Counted from the first letter of the stretch, positions 8,543-18,996 are shown. The stretch: 64,000 bases of DNA from Sulfuricurvum sp. (GCA_020721585.1 DYMK01000001.1:124001-188000), one strand, 5' to 3'. Program-made: numbers and translations. Notes: generated by a model from the letters alone, not told the origin.

Positions 8543-10989
8543 CCTTTTATCACGATATTCACCAATTTAGCGGGGACGATAATGGTTTTGACGATGGTCT
8601 TATCCTCAAGCCATTTTTCAACCGCCGCTGTGGCAAGGGCAATCATTGCATCCTCAGATGCTCCCACCGCCACGTCAATCGTAGCGCGGTTTTTTCCATT
8701 GACCGATACCCCTAAAACCAGTGTGTCTACCTCAAACACTTCATCCAAAACGCAGTGTTGAGTGAGATTGGCACGTCCAAAAAGGGTTGTAGAGAGTTCC
8801 CAACACAAATGGGGGATGATCGGTTCCATAATGGAGGTCAAAATCCAGTACCCCTCACTCCATATCTCAGAGTTGGATTGTTCGTTTAGCGCGTTCATCG
8901 CCTCCATCACCCCTGCAATGAGGGTGTTAAAAGTATACCGCTCGACAAACACCTCTTGGGCGCGTTTGAGGGCTTCGTACACTTTTTTACGGGCGTGTTT
9001 TTCCTCTTTGGTCAAGGAGGCGTGATCGATGATAGGGATCACGTGGGTCGTATTCACATTCTGGGATCGCTCTGAAAAACGTCTCAAAAAGCGAAATGCC
9101 CCCTCAACCGCACTGTCATTCCACTCCAACTCTTGGGTGGGAGGGGCAGCAAAAAGGATAAACAATCGCGCCGTATCGGCACCGTATTTTTCGATGATGG
9201 CATCGGGATCGACGGTATTTCCTTTGGATTTGGACATTTTTGCCCCGTCTTTGAGTACCATCCCCTGCGTCAACAGTTTTTCAAATGGCTCATCAAACTC
9301 GATGTATCCCAAATCACGGAACACTTTGGTAAAAAATCGGGCGTACAAGAGATGCAAAATGGCGTGTTCAATCCCCCCGATGTAGTGATCCACACCCATC
9401 CAGTACTGGATTTGCTCCGCTGAAAACGCTTGACTTTCCCAATTTTCAGGGGAAGCGCAAAAACGGAGGAAATACCAGCTTGACTCGACGAACGTATCCA
9501 TCGTATCGGTTTCACGAACTGCATCTTTTCCACACTTCGGACATTTACAATGTTTCCACGTGGGATGTTTTTCGAGAGGATTACCCTCCCCCGTGATCTC
9601 AATGTCATGCGGTAAGGCGATGGGGAGATTGGCTTTTTTCTCCATCACCAAACCACACTCCTCACAATGGACAAACGGCAGTGGCGCACCCCAATAGCGT
9701 TGGCGGGAAACGCCCCAATCTTTGAGTTTGTAATTGGTCGTTTTTTGTCCGATTTTCAGTGATTCAAAGTGTTCGATCACTTTAGCTTGCGCTGCTTTGG
9801 AGTTTAGTCCATCAAACGCTTGTGAGTTAACCATAATCCCCGCATCGGTATAGGCTTTGCTTAAATCCAATTCACCCTCAAGCGGTTTAATCACGGCATG
9901 AATCGGTAAATCGTACTTTTGGGCAAAATCAAAATCACGATCATCGTGCGCCGGAACCGCCATCACCGCACCGCTGCCGTAATCCATCAAAACGAAATTC
10001 GCCACCCACACCGGAACCGTTTTGTGAGTGAGTGGATGGATGACATTAAGCCCTAACGCAACGCCCGATTTCTCTTTTTGGCGATCGATGCTGGAGCTGT
10101 TTTTCATCGCTTTAATTTGCTCAATGACCGTAGCGCTCAAAAGCGCGTTTTCTATCATATACGAAACAATAGGATGTTCAGGGGCAAGCGCGGTATAGGA
10201 AACCCCATAAATCGTATCGGGACGGGTGGTAAAGACATCGAAACGGTCAAACTGACCGCCCAGTGTGGCTTGGCTTGCCTCGTCCAAAAGAAGATCAAAC
10301 GCCAATCCATTGGATTTACCGATCCAGTTCTCTTGCATCGTCAAAACCTGTTTTGGCCATCCACCCTCTAACTTTTTGAGATCTTCCAAAAGCTCATCAG
10401 CGTAGTGGGTGATTTTAAAATAGTATTGATTCATCTCTTTTTTAACAATGGGGGTATCGCAACGCCAACAGCACCCATCGACCACTTGCTCATTGGCAAG
10501 TACGGTCAGATCGTGCGGACACCAATTAAGCATCCCCTCTTTACGGTACAAAAGCCCACGTTCGTACATATCGATGATAAACCCCTGCTCGAACTTCGTA
10601 TACAATTCATCACTGGTCGCCAATTCACGCTCTTTGGAGAACGAAAATCCCAAAGAGGCAAACTCTTTTTTCATGTAATCGATATTATCGTACGTCCATG
10701 TTTTGGGGTGAGAACCGTTTTTAATCGCCGCATTTTCCGCTGGCATCCCGAAGCTATCAAAACCGATAGGGTGCAAAACGTTAAACCCTTGTTGACGGTA
10801 ATAACGGGCAAAGGTATCGCTTAGGGTGTAGTTACGGACATGACCCATATGGAGCCGTCCGCTGGGGAAAGGGAACATGCTGAGGATATATTTTTTGGGT
10901 TGGGTAAAATCTTCACTTGGCTCAAAGCTTTTATGCTCTGCCCAAAATTTTTGCCATTTGGCTTCGATGATCGAGGGGGAATAATTCAT
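8539..10989 (-). CDS. leuS: Leucyl-tRNA synthetase
   Basis: Class I aminoacyl-tRNA synthetase of 816 residues. It has the HIGH motif as '[11 protein letters not shown]', the editing (CP1) domain with '[20 protein letters not shown]', a zinc-type cysteine cluster (CPKCGKD) and KMSKS as '[14 protein letters not shown]'. I place the start at the ATG at 10989 ('[16 protein letters not shown]'), where LeuS homologues begin. It is the first gene of leuS-lptE-folC-DUF3800, all joined by overlaps. Confidence 0.97.
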   Translation of the reverse strand: MNYSPSIIEAKWQKFWAEHKSFEPSEDFTQPKKYILSMFPFPSGRLHMGHVRNYTLSDTFARYYRQQGFNVLHPIGFDSFGMPAENAAIKNGSHPKTWTYDNIDYMKKEFASLGFSFSKERELATSDELYTKFEQGFIIDMYERGLLYRKEGMLNWCPHDLTVLANEQVVDGCCWRCDTPIVKKEMNQYYFKITHYADELLEDLKKLEGGWPKQVLTMQENWIGKSNGLAFDLLLDEASQATLGGQFDRFDVFTTRPDTIYGVSYTALAPEHPIVSYMIENALLSATVIEQIKAMKNSSSIDRQKEKSGVALGLNVIHPLTHKTVPVWVANFVLMDYGSGAVMAVPAHDDRDFDFAQKYDLPIHAVIKPLEGELDLSKAYTDAGIMVNSQAFDGLNSKAAQAKVIEHFESLKIGQKTTNYKLKDWGVSRQRYWGAPLPFVHCEECGLVMEKKANLPIALPHDIEITGEGNPLEKHPTWKHCKCPKCGKDAVRETDTMDTFVESSWYFLRFCASPENWESQAFSAEQIQYWMGVDHYIGGIEHAILHLLYARFFTKVFRDLGYIEFDEPFEKLLTQGMVLKDGAKMSKSKGNTVDPDAIIEKYGADTARLFILFAAPPTQELEWNDSAVEGAFRFLRRFSERSQNVNTTHVIPIIDHASLTKEEKHARKKVYEALKRAQEVFVERYTFNTLIAGVMEAMNALNEQSNSEIWSEGYWILTSIMEPIIPHLCWELSTTLFGRANLTQHCVLDEVFEVDTLVLGVSVNGKNRATIDVAVGASEDAMIALATAAVEKWLEDKTIVKTIIVPAKLVNIVIKG

Positions 10990-11103
10990 ATTGCTGCTAC
11001 CTAATCGGGTTTGTCTAATGGTGGCGATTTTACCGCATTTACGATAAGCCAACGATTAAACGCGTTCCCTCCCCTACTCTAGGAAATGGTGAGGATGTCT
11101 CCC

Positions 11104-13059
11104 CTAAGCATCAGGGAAGGAATTTGGCTTTCCAATAAAATACCCTTGCGCATAATCAATCCCTAAGGCTTTTACTTTATGATAGATCGCTTCGCTGGAG
11201 ACAAATTCGGCAATGGTCTTTGCCCCCATTTTTTTGGCAAAATCAGCAATGGTCTCGACAACAATCGCATGACGTTCCTCCGTATCCACATTGCGAATAA
11301 GGGAACCATCGATTTTGATGTAATCAATATTGAGCTTGAGGATGTTCTCAAAGCTTGAGTATCCTGTCCCAAAATCATCGATAGCGATATGCCCCCCTAA
11401 GGCTTTGATGGTTTGGATAAACGCAGAGACCACCTCAAAATTATCAATCCCTTCGGATTCTAAAATTTCAAACGTGATGCGATCGGCTGTGTGGGTTTGG
11501 GTAATGGTATCAATGATAAAGTGGGACAATTCAGGATCGGTAATATCACTACTGGAGAGATTAATCGAAACCTGATCGGTTCGTGTTGCGAAAAGGTGAC
11601 ACGTTTGGCGCACCACTTCACGGGTGATGTAGGGGTAGTGTTTGGTTTTTTTCGCCAATTCCAAAAAGTGGATGGGAGAAATAAGGGTATCGTGTTCATC
11701 ACGAATTCGCACCAAGGCTTCGTATTTTTCCACTTTTCCCGTATCCAAGGCAAGAATGGGTTGAAAATAACACACCACTTTGGAGTGAAGCAGTGCTTTT
11801 TTAATGGTCTTTGCCATGGTGAGATTGTTTTGAAAATGATTCCGTATTTTTTCATCTTCATTATAGACGGCAAGGGGAATTTTGTTGATTTTGGCTTGAT
11901 CTACGGCGATGTCAGCGGAGATGAGATTGGCATTCTCCCCGTGCGCCAAACCAATGGAAAGACGCATGGGGATACTTTGCCCCTCAATAAAAAACTCTTT
12001 TTCGTCTACTTCCTTGATGAGGGTTTGAAGGAGAAACAAAATCTCGTCTAAAAAGGTCCCTTGGGGAAACAGTAACGCGAATTGATCCCCTGAGATACGA
12101 TAAGCGGGGTGATACGAATCGATAAAACGGGCAAATTGGAGCAAAATAGCATCCCCCGCAAGGATCCCAAAAAAGTCATTAATCTCTTTGAACGCATCAA
12201 TATCGATAATTGCAAGGGCAAAAGGGTGAGAACTATGAATATCCTCTTGCAACTTATTCCGATTGGGGAGGGTGGTGAGGGTATCGTGGTAAAACTGCTT
12301 GAGAAGCTCTTGGGTTTGGTGAGAGACTTTTTCTTGGAGATGTTCATTGATTTTTTTGAGTTCAACCGTTGCTTCATCAATTTTGCGTTGCAAAAGGGTG
12401 TTGTCCCGTTGAAAAAGATTTAACAGATACAACAGTGGGGTTAATGCCAGTAAAATCAACAAAATTCCCACCACCTCTTTGATGGCAGCAGCACGGGAAA
12501 GATCATTAATAAGTTTCATATCAATATCCACGCCGATGATATACGCTTTCCCCTTGGGGGTGGTATGAGGGATAAACACGCTGCTAAAGACCCCCCATTT
12601 ATCTTTCACCCACGCATCAAAAAGGACCTGTTTGGTTTTGAAGGTTTTATCAATATTTTTATTGAATGGGCAAGTATCGTAATAACGGGTGAGCATCTTC
12701 CCTGTCTCAATCTCATGATCGGTAGCACTGCTGGCAATAAATCGGGTCTTATTATGATCATCCAGAATAAGGACGTAGACGTAACGCGCTTTGGCGGCTT
12801 TGGCAAACTTGGAGAGGGAGAGGATGTTTTGCATATCCGCTTGGGGTGAAATGGCATTTTGATCGATGGCACGATCGGCAAAACGGTTCCCCATAATCGC
12901 TTCGGTCGCCACCGCCGTGGAAAAAAGTTTTCCGTACATATTGTGTAAAATTTCTTCCCGTTTAGAGAGGTAACTAAAGATTCCATACGCGGTAATAACG
13001 ACGAAAAAAAAACTAAAAGAGAGCAGAATTTTATGCCGAGCAAAAAAAAGTTTAAGCAT
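11104..13059 (-). CDS. Membrane c-di-GMP phosphodiesterase with degenerate GGDEF and intact EAL
   Basis: 651 residues. TM helix at about 10-30, a periplasmic sensor region (about 31-192), second TM at about 194-215, a coiled coil (220-255), GGDEF domain (256-400) and EAL domain (about 415-651). The GGDEF signature is SGDQF (residues 323-327), which should not make c-di-GMP but may bind GTP. The EAL part keeps 'YEALVR' (E447), 'INLSS', 'FEILESE', 'IDDFGTGYSS' and 'IKIDGSLI', the metal and catalytic set, so it is predicted to hydrolyse c-di-GMP. It stands alone, 59 bp downstream of dedA. The signal it senses is unknown. Confidence 0.9.
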   Translation of the reverse strand: MLKLFFARHKILLSFSFFFVVITAYGIFSYLSKREEILHNMYGKLFSTAVATEAIMGNRFADRAIDQNAISPQADMQNILSLSKFAKAAKARYVYVLILDDHNKTRFIASSATDHEIETGKMLTRYYDTCPFNKNIDKTFKTKQVLFDAWVKDKWGVFSSVFIPHTTPKGKAYIIGVDIDMKLINDLSRAAAIKEVVGILLILLALTPLLYLLNLFQRDNTLLQRKIDEATVELKKINEHLQEKVSHQTQELLKQFYHDTLTTLPNRNKLQEDIHSSHPFALAIIDIDAFKEINDFFGILAGDAILLQFARFIDSYHPAYRISGDQFALLFPQGTFLDEILFLLQTLIKEVDEKEFFIEGQSIPMRLSIGLAHGENANLISADIAVDQAKINKIPLAVYNEDEKIRNHFQNNLTMAKTIKKALLHSKVVCYFQPILALDTGKVEKYEALVRIRDEHDTLISPIHFLELAKKTKHYPYITREVVRQTCHLFATRTDQVSINLSSSDITDPELSHFIIDTITQTHTADRITFEILESEGIDNFEVVSAFIQTIKALGGHIAIDDFGTGYSSFENILKLNIDYIKIDGSLIRNVDTEERHAIVVETIADFAKKMGAKTIAEFVSSEAIYHKVKALGIDYAQGYFIGKPNSFPDA

Positions 13060-13118
13060 ACCAAATACCCCATAAATGTGTGGATAGAGTATTATAGCTT
13101 AGTTAGATCAGTGACGTA

Positions 13119-13679
13119 TCACTTTTTTTTCGTTGCTTGGGAGAGATACAGCCACACACTCCCCCCAATAACAATCAACGCAACGGGAGCAAGATAGGGT
13201 TTATCGGCGATAAGAGCATACCCTTTGATCAACGCTCCCCCAAAAAAATAGCTCAATCCCCCGACCGTAACCGCCCAGATCAAGGCACCAATGAGGTTGT
13301 AAAGCATAAACTTCATAAAATCGTATTTGGTCAATCCAATGGCAACGGGGATAAGGGTTTTAAGCCCATAGATAAATTTTTTGAGGATGATGATCCATGA
13401 ACTGTGCCGTTTGAGCAAAAGGTGAGAAAACGCCAATTTGCGACGGTGTTGTCGTAGGTACTCCATCATCTCTGCTTTGTGGTACCGTGCCATGTAAAAC
13501 AGCAATCCATCCCCAATGACATTGGCAACAAACGCTAAGGTAATCGAGAGGGTCAAATCCATTTTGCCCATAAAACTTAACACACCTGCCCCCAAAAGGG
13601 CTAAAAATCCCCCCCCAAGAGAGTAGATAAAGACCACCACATAGCCGTAAGTGGAGAGGTTATTGAGCATATCTTGCAT
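13119..13679 (-). CDS. DedA-family inner membrane protein
   Basis: 186-residue polytopic membrane protein of the DedA/SNARE-associated family, implicated in lipid-carrier flipping and membrane homeostasis. 'GGGFLALLGAGVLSFMGKMDL' and 'DGLLFYMARY' lie N-terminally, and the family's 'KKFIYGLKTLIPVAIGLTKYDFMKFMLYNLIGALIWA' follows, with the conserved Arg usually found there replaced by Lys/Tyr-Gly. The C-terminus is a TM helix and a basic tail. Confidence 0.85.
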   Translation of the reverse strand: MQDMLNNLSTYGYVVVFIYSLGGGFLALLGAGVLSFMGKMDLTLSITLAFVANVIGDGLLFYMARYHKAEMMEYLRQHRRKLAFSHLLLKRHSSWIIILKKFIYGLKTLIPVAIGLTKYDFMKFMLYNLIGALIWAVTVGGLSYFFGGALIKGYALIADKPYLAPVALIVIGGSVWLYLSQATKKK

Positions 13680-13729
13680 GAAGCAGTTTCCTTTTTGGGT
13701 GTTGCACTTAGGATGGGAATGGGTGCGTG

Positions 13730-14194
13730 TTATTTTTTCATAAACTTCTGATTTTCAGGATTCGACAACAACGCACTCATTGAGTTTTGTACCCCTTCAT
13801 CGTTGACTTTGACACTCTTTTGGGTCTCTGTTTTGGGGGATGGGAGGGCTAAATTAACCATTACAGGGGTATCATCCACAATCACTTGGACAATAGAGAC
13901 CAAAGGGACACTTACGAAGCTACCGAAGTTTTCTGCTCCAAATCCCGCTTCAAACATCAAAATATCCTCATCAATCCGTGCGCTTTCAAAACTGTACCCC
14001 GCCAAGAAAAAGAGGGTCATTCCCCGAAATTCATCACTGATATAGCTTGGGAGAGTGGGGTCAAAATGAACCGCCTCGATGTTACACAAAACACCAAAAT
14101 TTTGGTTATTTTCAAACAAATAGATAAGCATATCGCGAACCTGAGATTCCATGAGGTGTGCGAAAGAGGGACTTTTAATAATATCATACAGCAT
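13730..14194 (-). CDS. SspB-like protein (possible ClpXP adaptor)
   Basis: 154 residues. I recognise a weak but continuous resemblance to the SspB fold: 'FGVLCNIEAVHFDPTLP', a beta-rich core 'MTLFFLAGYSFESARIDEDILMFEAGFGAENFGSFVSVPLVSIVQVIVDD', then a polar flexible tail ending 'NPENQKFMKK'. SspB proteins have the same order: a substrate-binding core with a '...F.V.FGG....VSVPL.AI..I' strand pair and a disordered tail that carries a ClpX-binding motif. The ATG at 14194 has AGG 9 nt upstream; a TTG at 14203 overlaps the PabC-like gene. Function is inferred, and a conserved hypothetical of other role remains possible. Confidence 0.5.
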   Translation of the reverse strand: MLYDIIKSPSFAHLMESQVRDMLIYLFENNQNFGVLCNIEAVHFDPTLPSYISDEFRGMTLFFLAGYSFESARIDEDILMFEAGFGAENFGSFVSVPLVSIVQVIVDDTPVMVNLALPSPKTETQKSVKVNDEGVQNSMSALLSNPENQKFMKK

Positions 14195-14199
14195 AGCGT

Positions 14200-14790
14200 T
14201 CAACCTAGTCTCGTGTTTATGGGGAGGATTATACCATTTTCCATTTCACGAAACCCTATCATGGCATTCATCAGCGCGATTTTCGTCGCTTTTGGAAGAT
14301 CATCGGGGGTCAAGGGGGCAATAAAAAGTTTCCCCTCGTCTACTAAACGCGCACGGGTTGTCCCCTCCAACAGCGGTGTATGGGGGGTGAGCCACTGACC
14401 CTCCACATACAAGGCGATATTGGCAATGGTGGTATCGGTGAGATAGCCGTTTTGGATAATGAGTATCTCATCATACGCGCTATAACGGTGTAAAAGGTCA
14501 TTAAAAGGGGTTCGGTCGGCGTATTTGACACCATAGTCGATCGTTTCATCCGCAATCCACCCGATTTTTTGGATCATTTTGGGGGTATAGGGGAAATAAT
14601 CACACGAAAAATGGTGTGCATCATACACACATCGACACCGATAGAGACCTTTAGGAGGGGGAGCAATACGGTCACTAAGGGTGTAATGGGGGTAAAACGC
14701 GAATTTTTGGAGGGTCGCGTTGAGTCGATGTTGATGGTAGGGGAGATGGAAAGCTTTTCCCCCCTCACATCGGATGGTCTCAATGAACAT
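14200..14790 (-). CDS. Class IV aminotransferase, aminodeoxychorismate lyase-like
   Basis: 196-residue fold-type IV PLP enzyme, shorter than typical PabC (~270). Lys in 'YGVKYADRTPFNDLL' is the expected Schiff-base residue; 'DEILIIQNGYLTDTTIANIAL' and 'PLLEGTTRARLV' are the family's phosphate-binding blocks. It probably forms 4-aminobenzoate for folate synthesis. Compact PabC-like proteins of this size are common in Campylobacterota. It starts at ATG 14790 and its stop lies within 6 nt of the next gene. Confidence 0.8.
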   Translation of the reverse strand: MFIETIRCEGGKAFHLPYHQHRLNATLQKFAFYPHYTLSDRIAPPPKGLYRCRCVYDAHHFSCDYFPYTPKMIQKIGWIADETIDYGVKYADRTPFNDLLHRYSAYDEILIIQNGYLTDTTIANIALYVEGQWLTPHTPLLEGTTRARLVDEGKLFIAPLTPDDLPKATKIALMNAMIGFREMENGIILPINTRLG

Positions 14791-14843
14791 TGTTAGACGT
14801 TACAACGATTGATTTTTTCATATAATACATATTCTCCTCTGAC

Positions 14844-14859
14844 TCCCGTTTTCACGGGA
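14844..14859. terminator. Small hairpin downstream of secF
   Basis: TCCCGT / ACGGGA 6-bp stem with a TTTC loop, 16 bp past the secF stop. It lacks a run of T on the minus strand, so it may be a weak terminator or an mRNA 3' stabiliser between the sec operon and the PabC-like gene. Confidence 0.35.
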
Positions 14860-14875
14860 AGTTTAATGAGAAATT

Positions 14876-15847
14876 TTAGACAATGCCTTGCTCAAACTGA
14901 GCGCGCATTTTCTCTTTTTCGATCCGATTTTTTGCTTTTTCTGCCAACATCTGACGGTAGCTAGCAACGCTAAATCCTGTCCAGACAACCAACTGTGCCG
15001 CGACGAAAATCGAGCTGTAGGTTCCTACGATTACCCCAATGAGCATCGGGAAGCTAAAGCCTAACATAATATCCCCACCAAAGACAAACAAAGTCAAGAC
15101 TACGAAAAAGACGGTCAATGAGGTGAGGGTCGTTCGGGACTGCGTACGAGAGACGGCTTCGTTAACGATCATCACAAAATCGGTTACTTTGGACTCTTCG
15201 ATATGTTCACGGATACGGTCATAGACGATGATGGTATCGTGAATCGAGTAGCCCAAAATCATGAGCAGTGCCGCGACACTTTCGATATTGAAATCGACCT
15301 CAAAATAGGAGACAAATCCAAAAGTAATGACAATATCGTGCACAATCGCAATAATCGCTGCAAGGGCAAAACGCCACTCATAGCGGAAGGTGACCGTTGC
15401 CATAATCGCCATAAGGGTCAATAAAAAGGCGGTTAGCCCTTTGGTACGCAACTCATCACCCACTTTAGGTCCGACCATATCGACGCGGCGAATCTCAAAT
15501 TTACCCGTTCCACTAAGGATCGTTTTGGTGGTGTCGCCGATGTCGTTGTTCAATCCTACCGTGGAGGCGGGCGTTTTAATCACCACCTCTTGGGGAGAGC
15601 CAAATTCGGTGACCGTAGCGTGTTTAAACAACTCATTTTTTTCTAACGCTTTGCGAATTTTATCGATGGGAGCGGTATTAGCATATTTGACCTGCACCAC
15701 GGTTCCCCCGGTAAAGTCAATCCCAAACGAAAACCCTTTGACCGCGATAATCCCAATGGCAAGGAAAAACAGGACAAAAGAGGCGATAAAGAAAATTTTC
15801 CCTTTACCCAAAAAGTTATAAATCTTATCTTCTTTAAACAATTCCAT
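14876..15847 (-). CDS. secF: Protein translocase subunit SecF
   Basis: 323-residue RND-type membrane protein that uses proton-motive force with SecD to complete Sec export. N-terminal TM, then 'GIDFTGGTVVQVKY', a short periplasmic domain, and a C-terminal block of helices with 'GYSIHDTIIVYDRIRE' and 'LTSLTVFFVVLTLFVFGG', all SecF signatures. It starts one base after the secD stop. Confidence 0.97.
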   Translation of the reverse strand: MELFKEDKIYNFLGKGKIFFIASFVLFFLAIGIIAVKGFSFGIDFTGGTVVQVKYANTAPIDKIRKALEKNELFKHATVTEFGSPQEVVIKTPASTVGLNNDIGDTTKTILSGTGKFEIRRVDMVGPKVGDELRTKGLTAFLLTLMAIMATVTFRYEWRFALAAIIAIVHDIVITFGFVSYFEVDFNIESVAALLMILGYSIHDTIIVYDRIREHIEESKVTDFVMIVNEAVSRTQSRTTLTSLTVFFVVLTLFVFGGDIMLGFSFPMLIGVIVGTYSSIFVAAQLVVWTGFSVASYRQMLAEKAKNRIEKEKMRAQFEQGIV

Positions 15848-15848
15848 C

Positions 15849-17423
15849 TTAGCGTCCTTTTCGTGTCATACCAAACCACAACGTGTAGTTTTTGGTTCTT
15901 TCAATACGGGGCATAAAGAACTGATAAATCCCATACGATCCCACGATAGCGGTGAGCATCGATGCCAAAAGTCCCATACTCAACGTCACCGCAAACCCTT
16001 TAATGGCTCCCGTTCCGTAGACGTACAAGATGGTACATGCCAAAATTTGGGTGATATTGGAATCCAAAATCGCCCGCATCGCTTTGTCATACCCCTCAGA
16101 AATGGCGCGACGGGTGGGAAGACCCGCGCGAAACCCTTCCCGTATCCGTTCGTTGATGATAATGTTCGCATCGACTGCTAGCCCGATGTGCAAGACAATC
16201 CCCGCCATCCCCGGTAAGGTCAGCGTCGCCCCCATAAGGGACATCAATGCCAAAATCACAAACAAGTTAATCACGACCGCAAGATTGGCAATTACCCCCG
16301 CAAGACCGTAATAGAACATCATGAACAAGACCACCAGCCCAAAACCGCTGACCAATGCCAACAACGAGGCGTGAATACTATCTGCCCCCAAGCTAGGACC
16401 AACCGAGCGTTTTTCCATCATGTAAATGGGTGCTAATAATGCCCCTGAACGCAACGCAATGGCTAAGTCATTGGCTTCGGCGGTGGTGTAGTTTCCACTG
16501 ATTTGACCACTTCCCCCCCCGATACGCTCGTTAATGACGGGTGCGGAATAGACTTTACCATCCAACACAATCGCCAAACGTTTACCGACACTTTTGGCGG
16601 TGAAATCCCCAAAAATTTGAGCCCCTTCGGCGTTGAGGGTGAAATTGATGGTGGGGTTATTGTTTTGGTCATACCCCACTTGCGCATTGGTAAGCATCGT
16701 CCCATCCAAGATAGGGAGTTCATGCACCAGATATTTCATCTGCGGTTTCATCGCATCGGTAAGGAGTTTATCCCCATAGCCCAACGCTTCCATTTCACTC
16801 ATCTCATTGGCACGGCTAGCACGATCTTCATCGACTGCCATGAGTTCCAGTTTCGCCGCACGGGAGATCAACTCTCTGGCACGCTGCTCCTCTTGAATGG
16901 TTTTAATCCCCGGTAATTCAACCAAGATTTTATCCACCCCTTGTTTGGCAACGGTAGGCTCTGCCAGACCAAACTGATCCAAACGGTTACGAATGGTTTC
17001 GATGGCTTGGTCTACGGCTTGAACTTTGAGTTTTTCGACCGCCACAGGGGTCATGGTCACCGTGTATTTTCCCCCTGAGGATTGAACCACCATCCCTTCA
17101 ATTTTTTTGAAATAGTCGGTAATAAAATGGGTATCATCACTATCAAGGAGTTCAAAGGCAATGGTGTCATCCTCAACATTGAGACCATCTAATGCGATGT
17201 CGTTGTTCTGCGCAAAACGGTTTAATCCCGATGCCGTTGATTTGAGTTGTGACATTACGGCTTCTTGGGTTTTTACCCCTAAAAGCAGATGCAATCCCCC
17301 CTGCAAATCAAGCCCCAAGGTCACTTTAGCCCCCGTTTTGCTTTGGGTTAGGGAGGGAAGCGAAAAAAGGATCCCAAAAATGGTAGCCGCGATCAATAAG
17401 ACCAGACGAAAATTAAGCTTCAT
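15849..17423 (-). CDS. secD: Protein translocase subunit SecD
   Basis: 524-residue partner of SecF. It has the 'GLDLQGGLHLLLGV' motif, a large P1 periplasmic region with 'RNRLDQFGLAEPTVAKQG', and the membrane block 'GLAVDANIIINERIREG' near the C-terminus. The ATG at 17423 overlaps the yajC stop by 11 bp; the longer reading from a TTG at 17441 has no support. Confidence 0.97.
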   Translation of the reverse strand: MKLNFRLVLLIAATIFGILFSLPSLTQSKTGAKVTLGLDLQGGLHLLLGVKTQEAVMSQLKSTASGLNRFAQNNDIALDGLNVEDDTIAFELLDSDDTHFITDYFKKIEGMVVQSSGGKYTVTMTPVAVEKLKVQAVDQAIETIRNRLDQFGLAEPTVAKQGVDKILVELPGIKTIQEEQRARELISRAAKLELMAVDEDRASRANEMSEMEALGYGDKLLTDAMKPQMKYLVHELPILDGTMLTNAQVGYDQNNNPTINFTLNAEGAQIFGDFTAKSVGKRLAIVLDGKVYSAPVINERIGGGSGQISGNYTTAEANDLAIALRSGALLAPIYMMEKRSVGPSLGADSIHASLLALVSGFGLVVLFMMFYYGLAGVIANLAVVINLFVILALMSLMGATLTLPGMAGIVLHIGLAVDANIIINERIREGFRAGLPTRRAISEGYDKAMRAILDSNITQILACTILYVYGTGAIKGFAVTLSMGLLASMLTAIVGSYGIYQFFMPRIERTKNYTLWFGMTRKGR

Positions 17424-17679
17424 CCTCGTACTTTCGCGCAACTGCGTCTTTGACCAAACGCCCCTCTACGTCATGATTAAATTTGATCACAAAAAATGTC
17501 TCTTCCACTTTTTTGATTTCGACCACCAAACCACCCACGGTGACCACTTTGTCCCCTTTGGTAAGCTCATCCAACATAGCAGCGTGCTTTTTAGCTTGTT
17601 GTTGTTGCGGGCGAATAATGACAAAATACATAATCGCAATCAAAAAAATGAACGGGAGAAGCTGTTTTACAATTTCCAT
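17413..17679 (-). CDS. yajC: Preprotein translocase accessory subunit YajC
   Basis: 88-residue single-TM protein: a TM at 7-23 followed by 'IIRPQQQQAKKHAAMLDELTKGDKVVTVGGL', the YajC signature. It binds SecDF. The start at 17679 has AAGGAT just upstream. First gene of yajC-secD-secF. Confidence 0.96.
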   Translation of the reverse strand: MEIVKQLLPFIFLIAIMYFVIIRPQQQQAKKHAAMLDELTKGDKVVTVGGLVVEIKKVEETFFVIKFNHDVEGRLVKDAVARKYEDEA

Positions 17680-17713
17680 ACATATCCTTTTGGAGGTGTT
17701 AAAAGTTGGCGCA

Positions 17714-17745
17714 TTATACTCAAAAGAGATTAACATCGCTATAAT
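17714..17745. promoter_or_regulatory. Divergent -10 boxes for yajC-secDF and lnt
   Basis: In the 73-bp gap, ATTATA at 17714-17719 reads TATAAT on the minus strand, 35 bp before yajC. TATAAT at 17740-17745 on the plus strand ends 7 nt before the lnt ATG, so lnt may be transcribed without a leader. Confidence 0.5.
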
Positions 17746-17752
17746 TGCCCCC

Positions 17753-18970
17753 ATGAAGTTACCAGCCACCACCCCCTACCCACTCCTTGTTGTTCCGTTG
17801 TTGATTGCCCTTTTTTTGAGTGCGTTTATCTATTGGGAGGCACTCCATCTTACCTCATGGATACTCAATACGCTCAGCGGTCTCATCGCCGTGTATGGGC
17901 TTTTGGTCGCACCCCGCAAAATGCTCCCCATCGCAGGATTTTGGATTGGGCTGTTATGGTTTTACTGGATTGGGTACAGCTTTACCTACTACGACATGGA
18001 GTGGGCGAAATGGCCGGTGGCGTTGGGATTTGGGGTGGTCTATGCGCTGTATTTTGGGGTATTGGGGCTTACGTCATCGCCATGGTTGCGTGCGGGAATG
18101 CTCTTTGGACTGACCTTTTTTTGGCCGATGGATTTTAACTGGATGCAACCGGAAGTGATCTTTGTGGAGAGCTATATCGGGGTCGAAAAATGGCAATTTG
18201 CCCTTGTCCTCGCCCTTTTAGCCGCTTCAACGTGGTTTAAAGGAAAAGGCAAAGCTTTCCCCCTTTTGATGTTGGTCGTGACGTTTCATGCTCCGTATAC
18301 CCCCCCTCCCCTGCCATCACTGAAGATCAAACTCGTCTCCACTGAGCTTTCCCAAGACATGAAGTGGGAACAATCGACCCTTCAGAGGATCGTTGGGGAC
18401 AACCTCCGTGTCATCGATGATGCTATTGACAAACGCTACGATATGGTGGTCTTACCGGAAGCCGCGTTTCCGTTATTTATGAACCATAATCCTCAACTCA
18501 TGGCGTTCCTCCAAGAAAAATCCCACCACATCACCATCCTCACAGGGACGCTTCACGAAGAGAATCATCTCAATTACAATGTCTCGTATCTCTTTCATCA
18601 GGGGAATGTCACTGTTGCCAAAAAAACGATTCTCGTCCCGTTTGGGGAGTATATCCCCCTCCCTTCGTTTCTCAAACAATGGGTCGATGACCATGTTTAC
18701 CAAGGGGCAGCGAATTTCGTCACGGCCAAACACCCCACCGATTTTGGGATACAGGGAGTTACGTTTCGCAATGCTATTTGTTATGAAATCACCCGCGAAG
18801 AGCTGTATGACCCCAAGGTGCATTATATGATCGCCATGAGCAACAACGGATGGTTTACCCCCTCCATCCAACCTACGCTCCAAAATTTGCTGATTCGACT
18901 GTACGCCCGACGCAATCATGCCATGGTGTTTCATTCCGCGAACAGTGGCGGTAGCGGGGTGGTGTATTGA
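17753..18970 (+). CDS. lnt: Apolipoprotein N-acyltransferase Lnt
   Basis: 405 residues: an N-terminal multi-TM block (about 1-170) and a nitrilase-like domain. The catalytic triad is visible as Glu in 'VVLPEAAFPLF', Lys in 'AKKTILVPFGEYIPLP' and Cys in 'NAICYEI'. It transfers the third acyl chain to lipoproteins in the inner membrane. It is shorter than E. coli Lnt (512), as is usual in this phylum. An in-frame upstream extension from 17483 covers yajC in antisense and is not coding; ATG 17753 is the start. Confidence 0.93.
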   Translation: MKLPATTPYPLLVVPLLIALFLSAFIYWEALHLTSWILNTLSGLIAVYGLLVAPRKMLPIAGFWIGLLWFYWIGYSFTYYDMEWAKWPVALGFGVVYALYFGVLGLTSSPWLRAGMLFGLTFFWPMDFNWMQPEVIFVESYIGVEKWQFALVLALLAASTWFKGKGKAFPLLMLVVTFHAPYTPPPLPSLKIKLVSTELSQDMKWEQSTLQRIVGDNLRVIDDAIDKRYDMVVLPEAAFPLFMNHNPQLMAFLQEKSHHITILTGTLHEENHLNYNVSYLFHQGNVTVAKKTILVPFGEYIPLPSFLKQWVDDHVYQGAANFVTAKHPTDFGIQGVTFRNAICYEITREELYDPKVHYMIAMSNNGWFTPSIQPTLQNLLIRLYARRNHAMVFHSANSGGSGVVY

Positions 18971-18996
18971 TGAGAGAAAATCTTCCAAAAATACGC

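Noticed and set aside
17483-17752. 90-codon N-terminal extension of Lnt
   Set aside because: It is the antisense of yajC and is crossed by the divergent promoters; Lnt homologues begin at the TM block after 17753.
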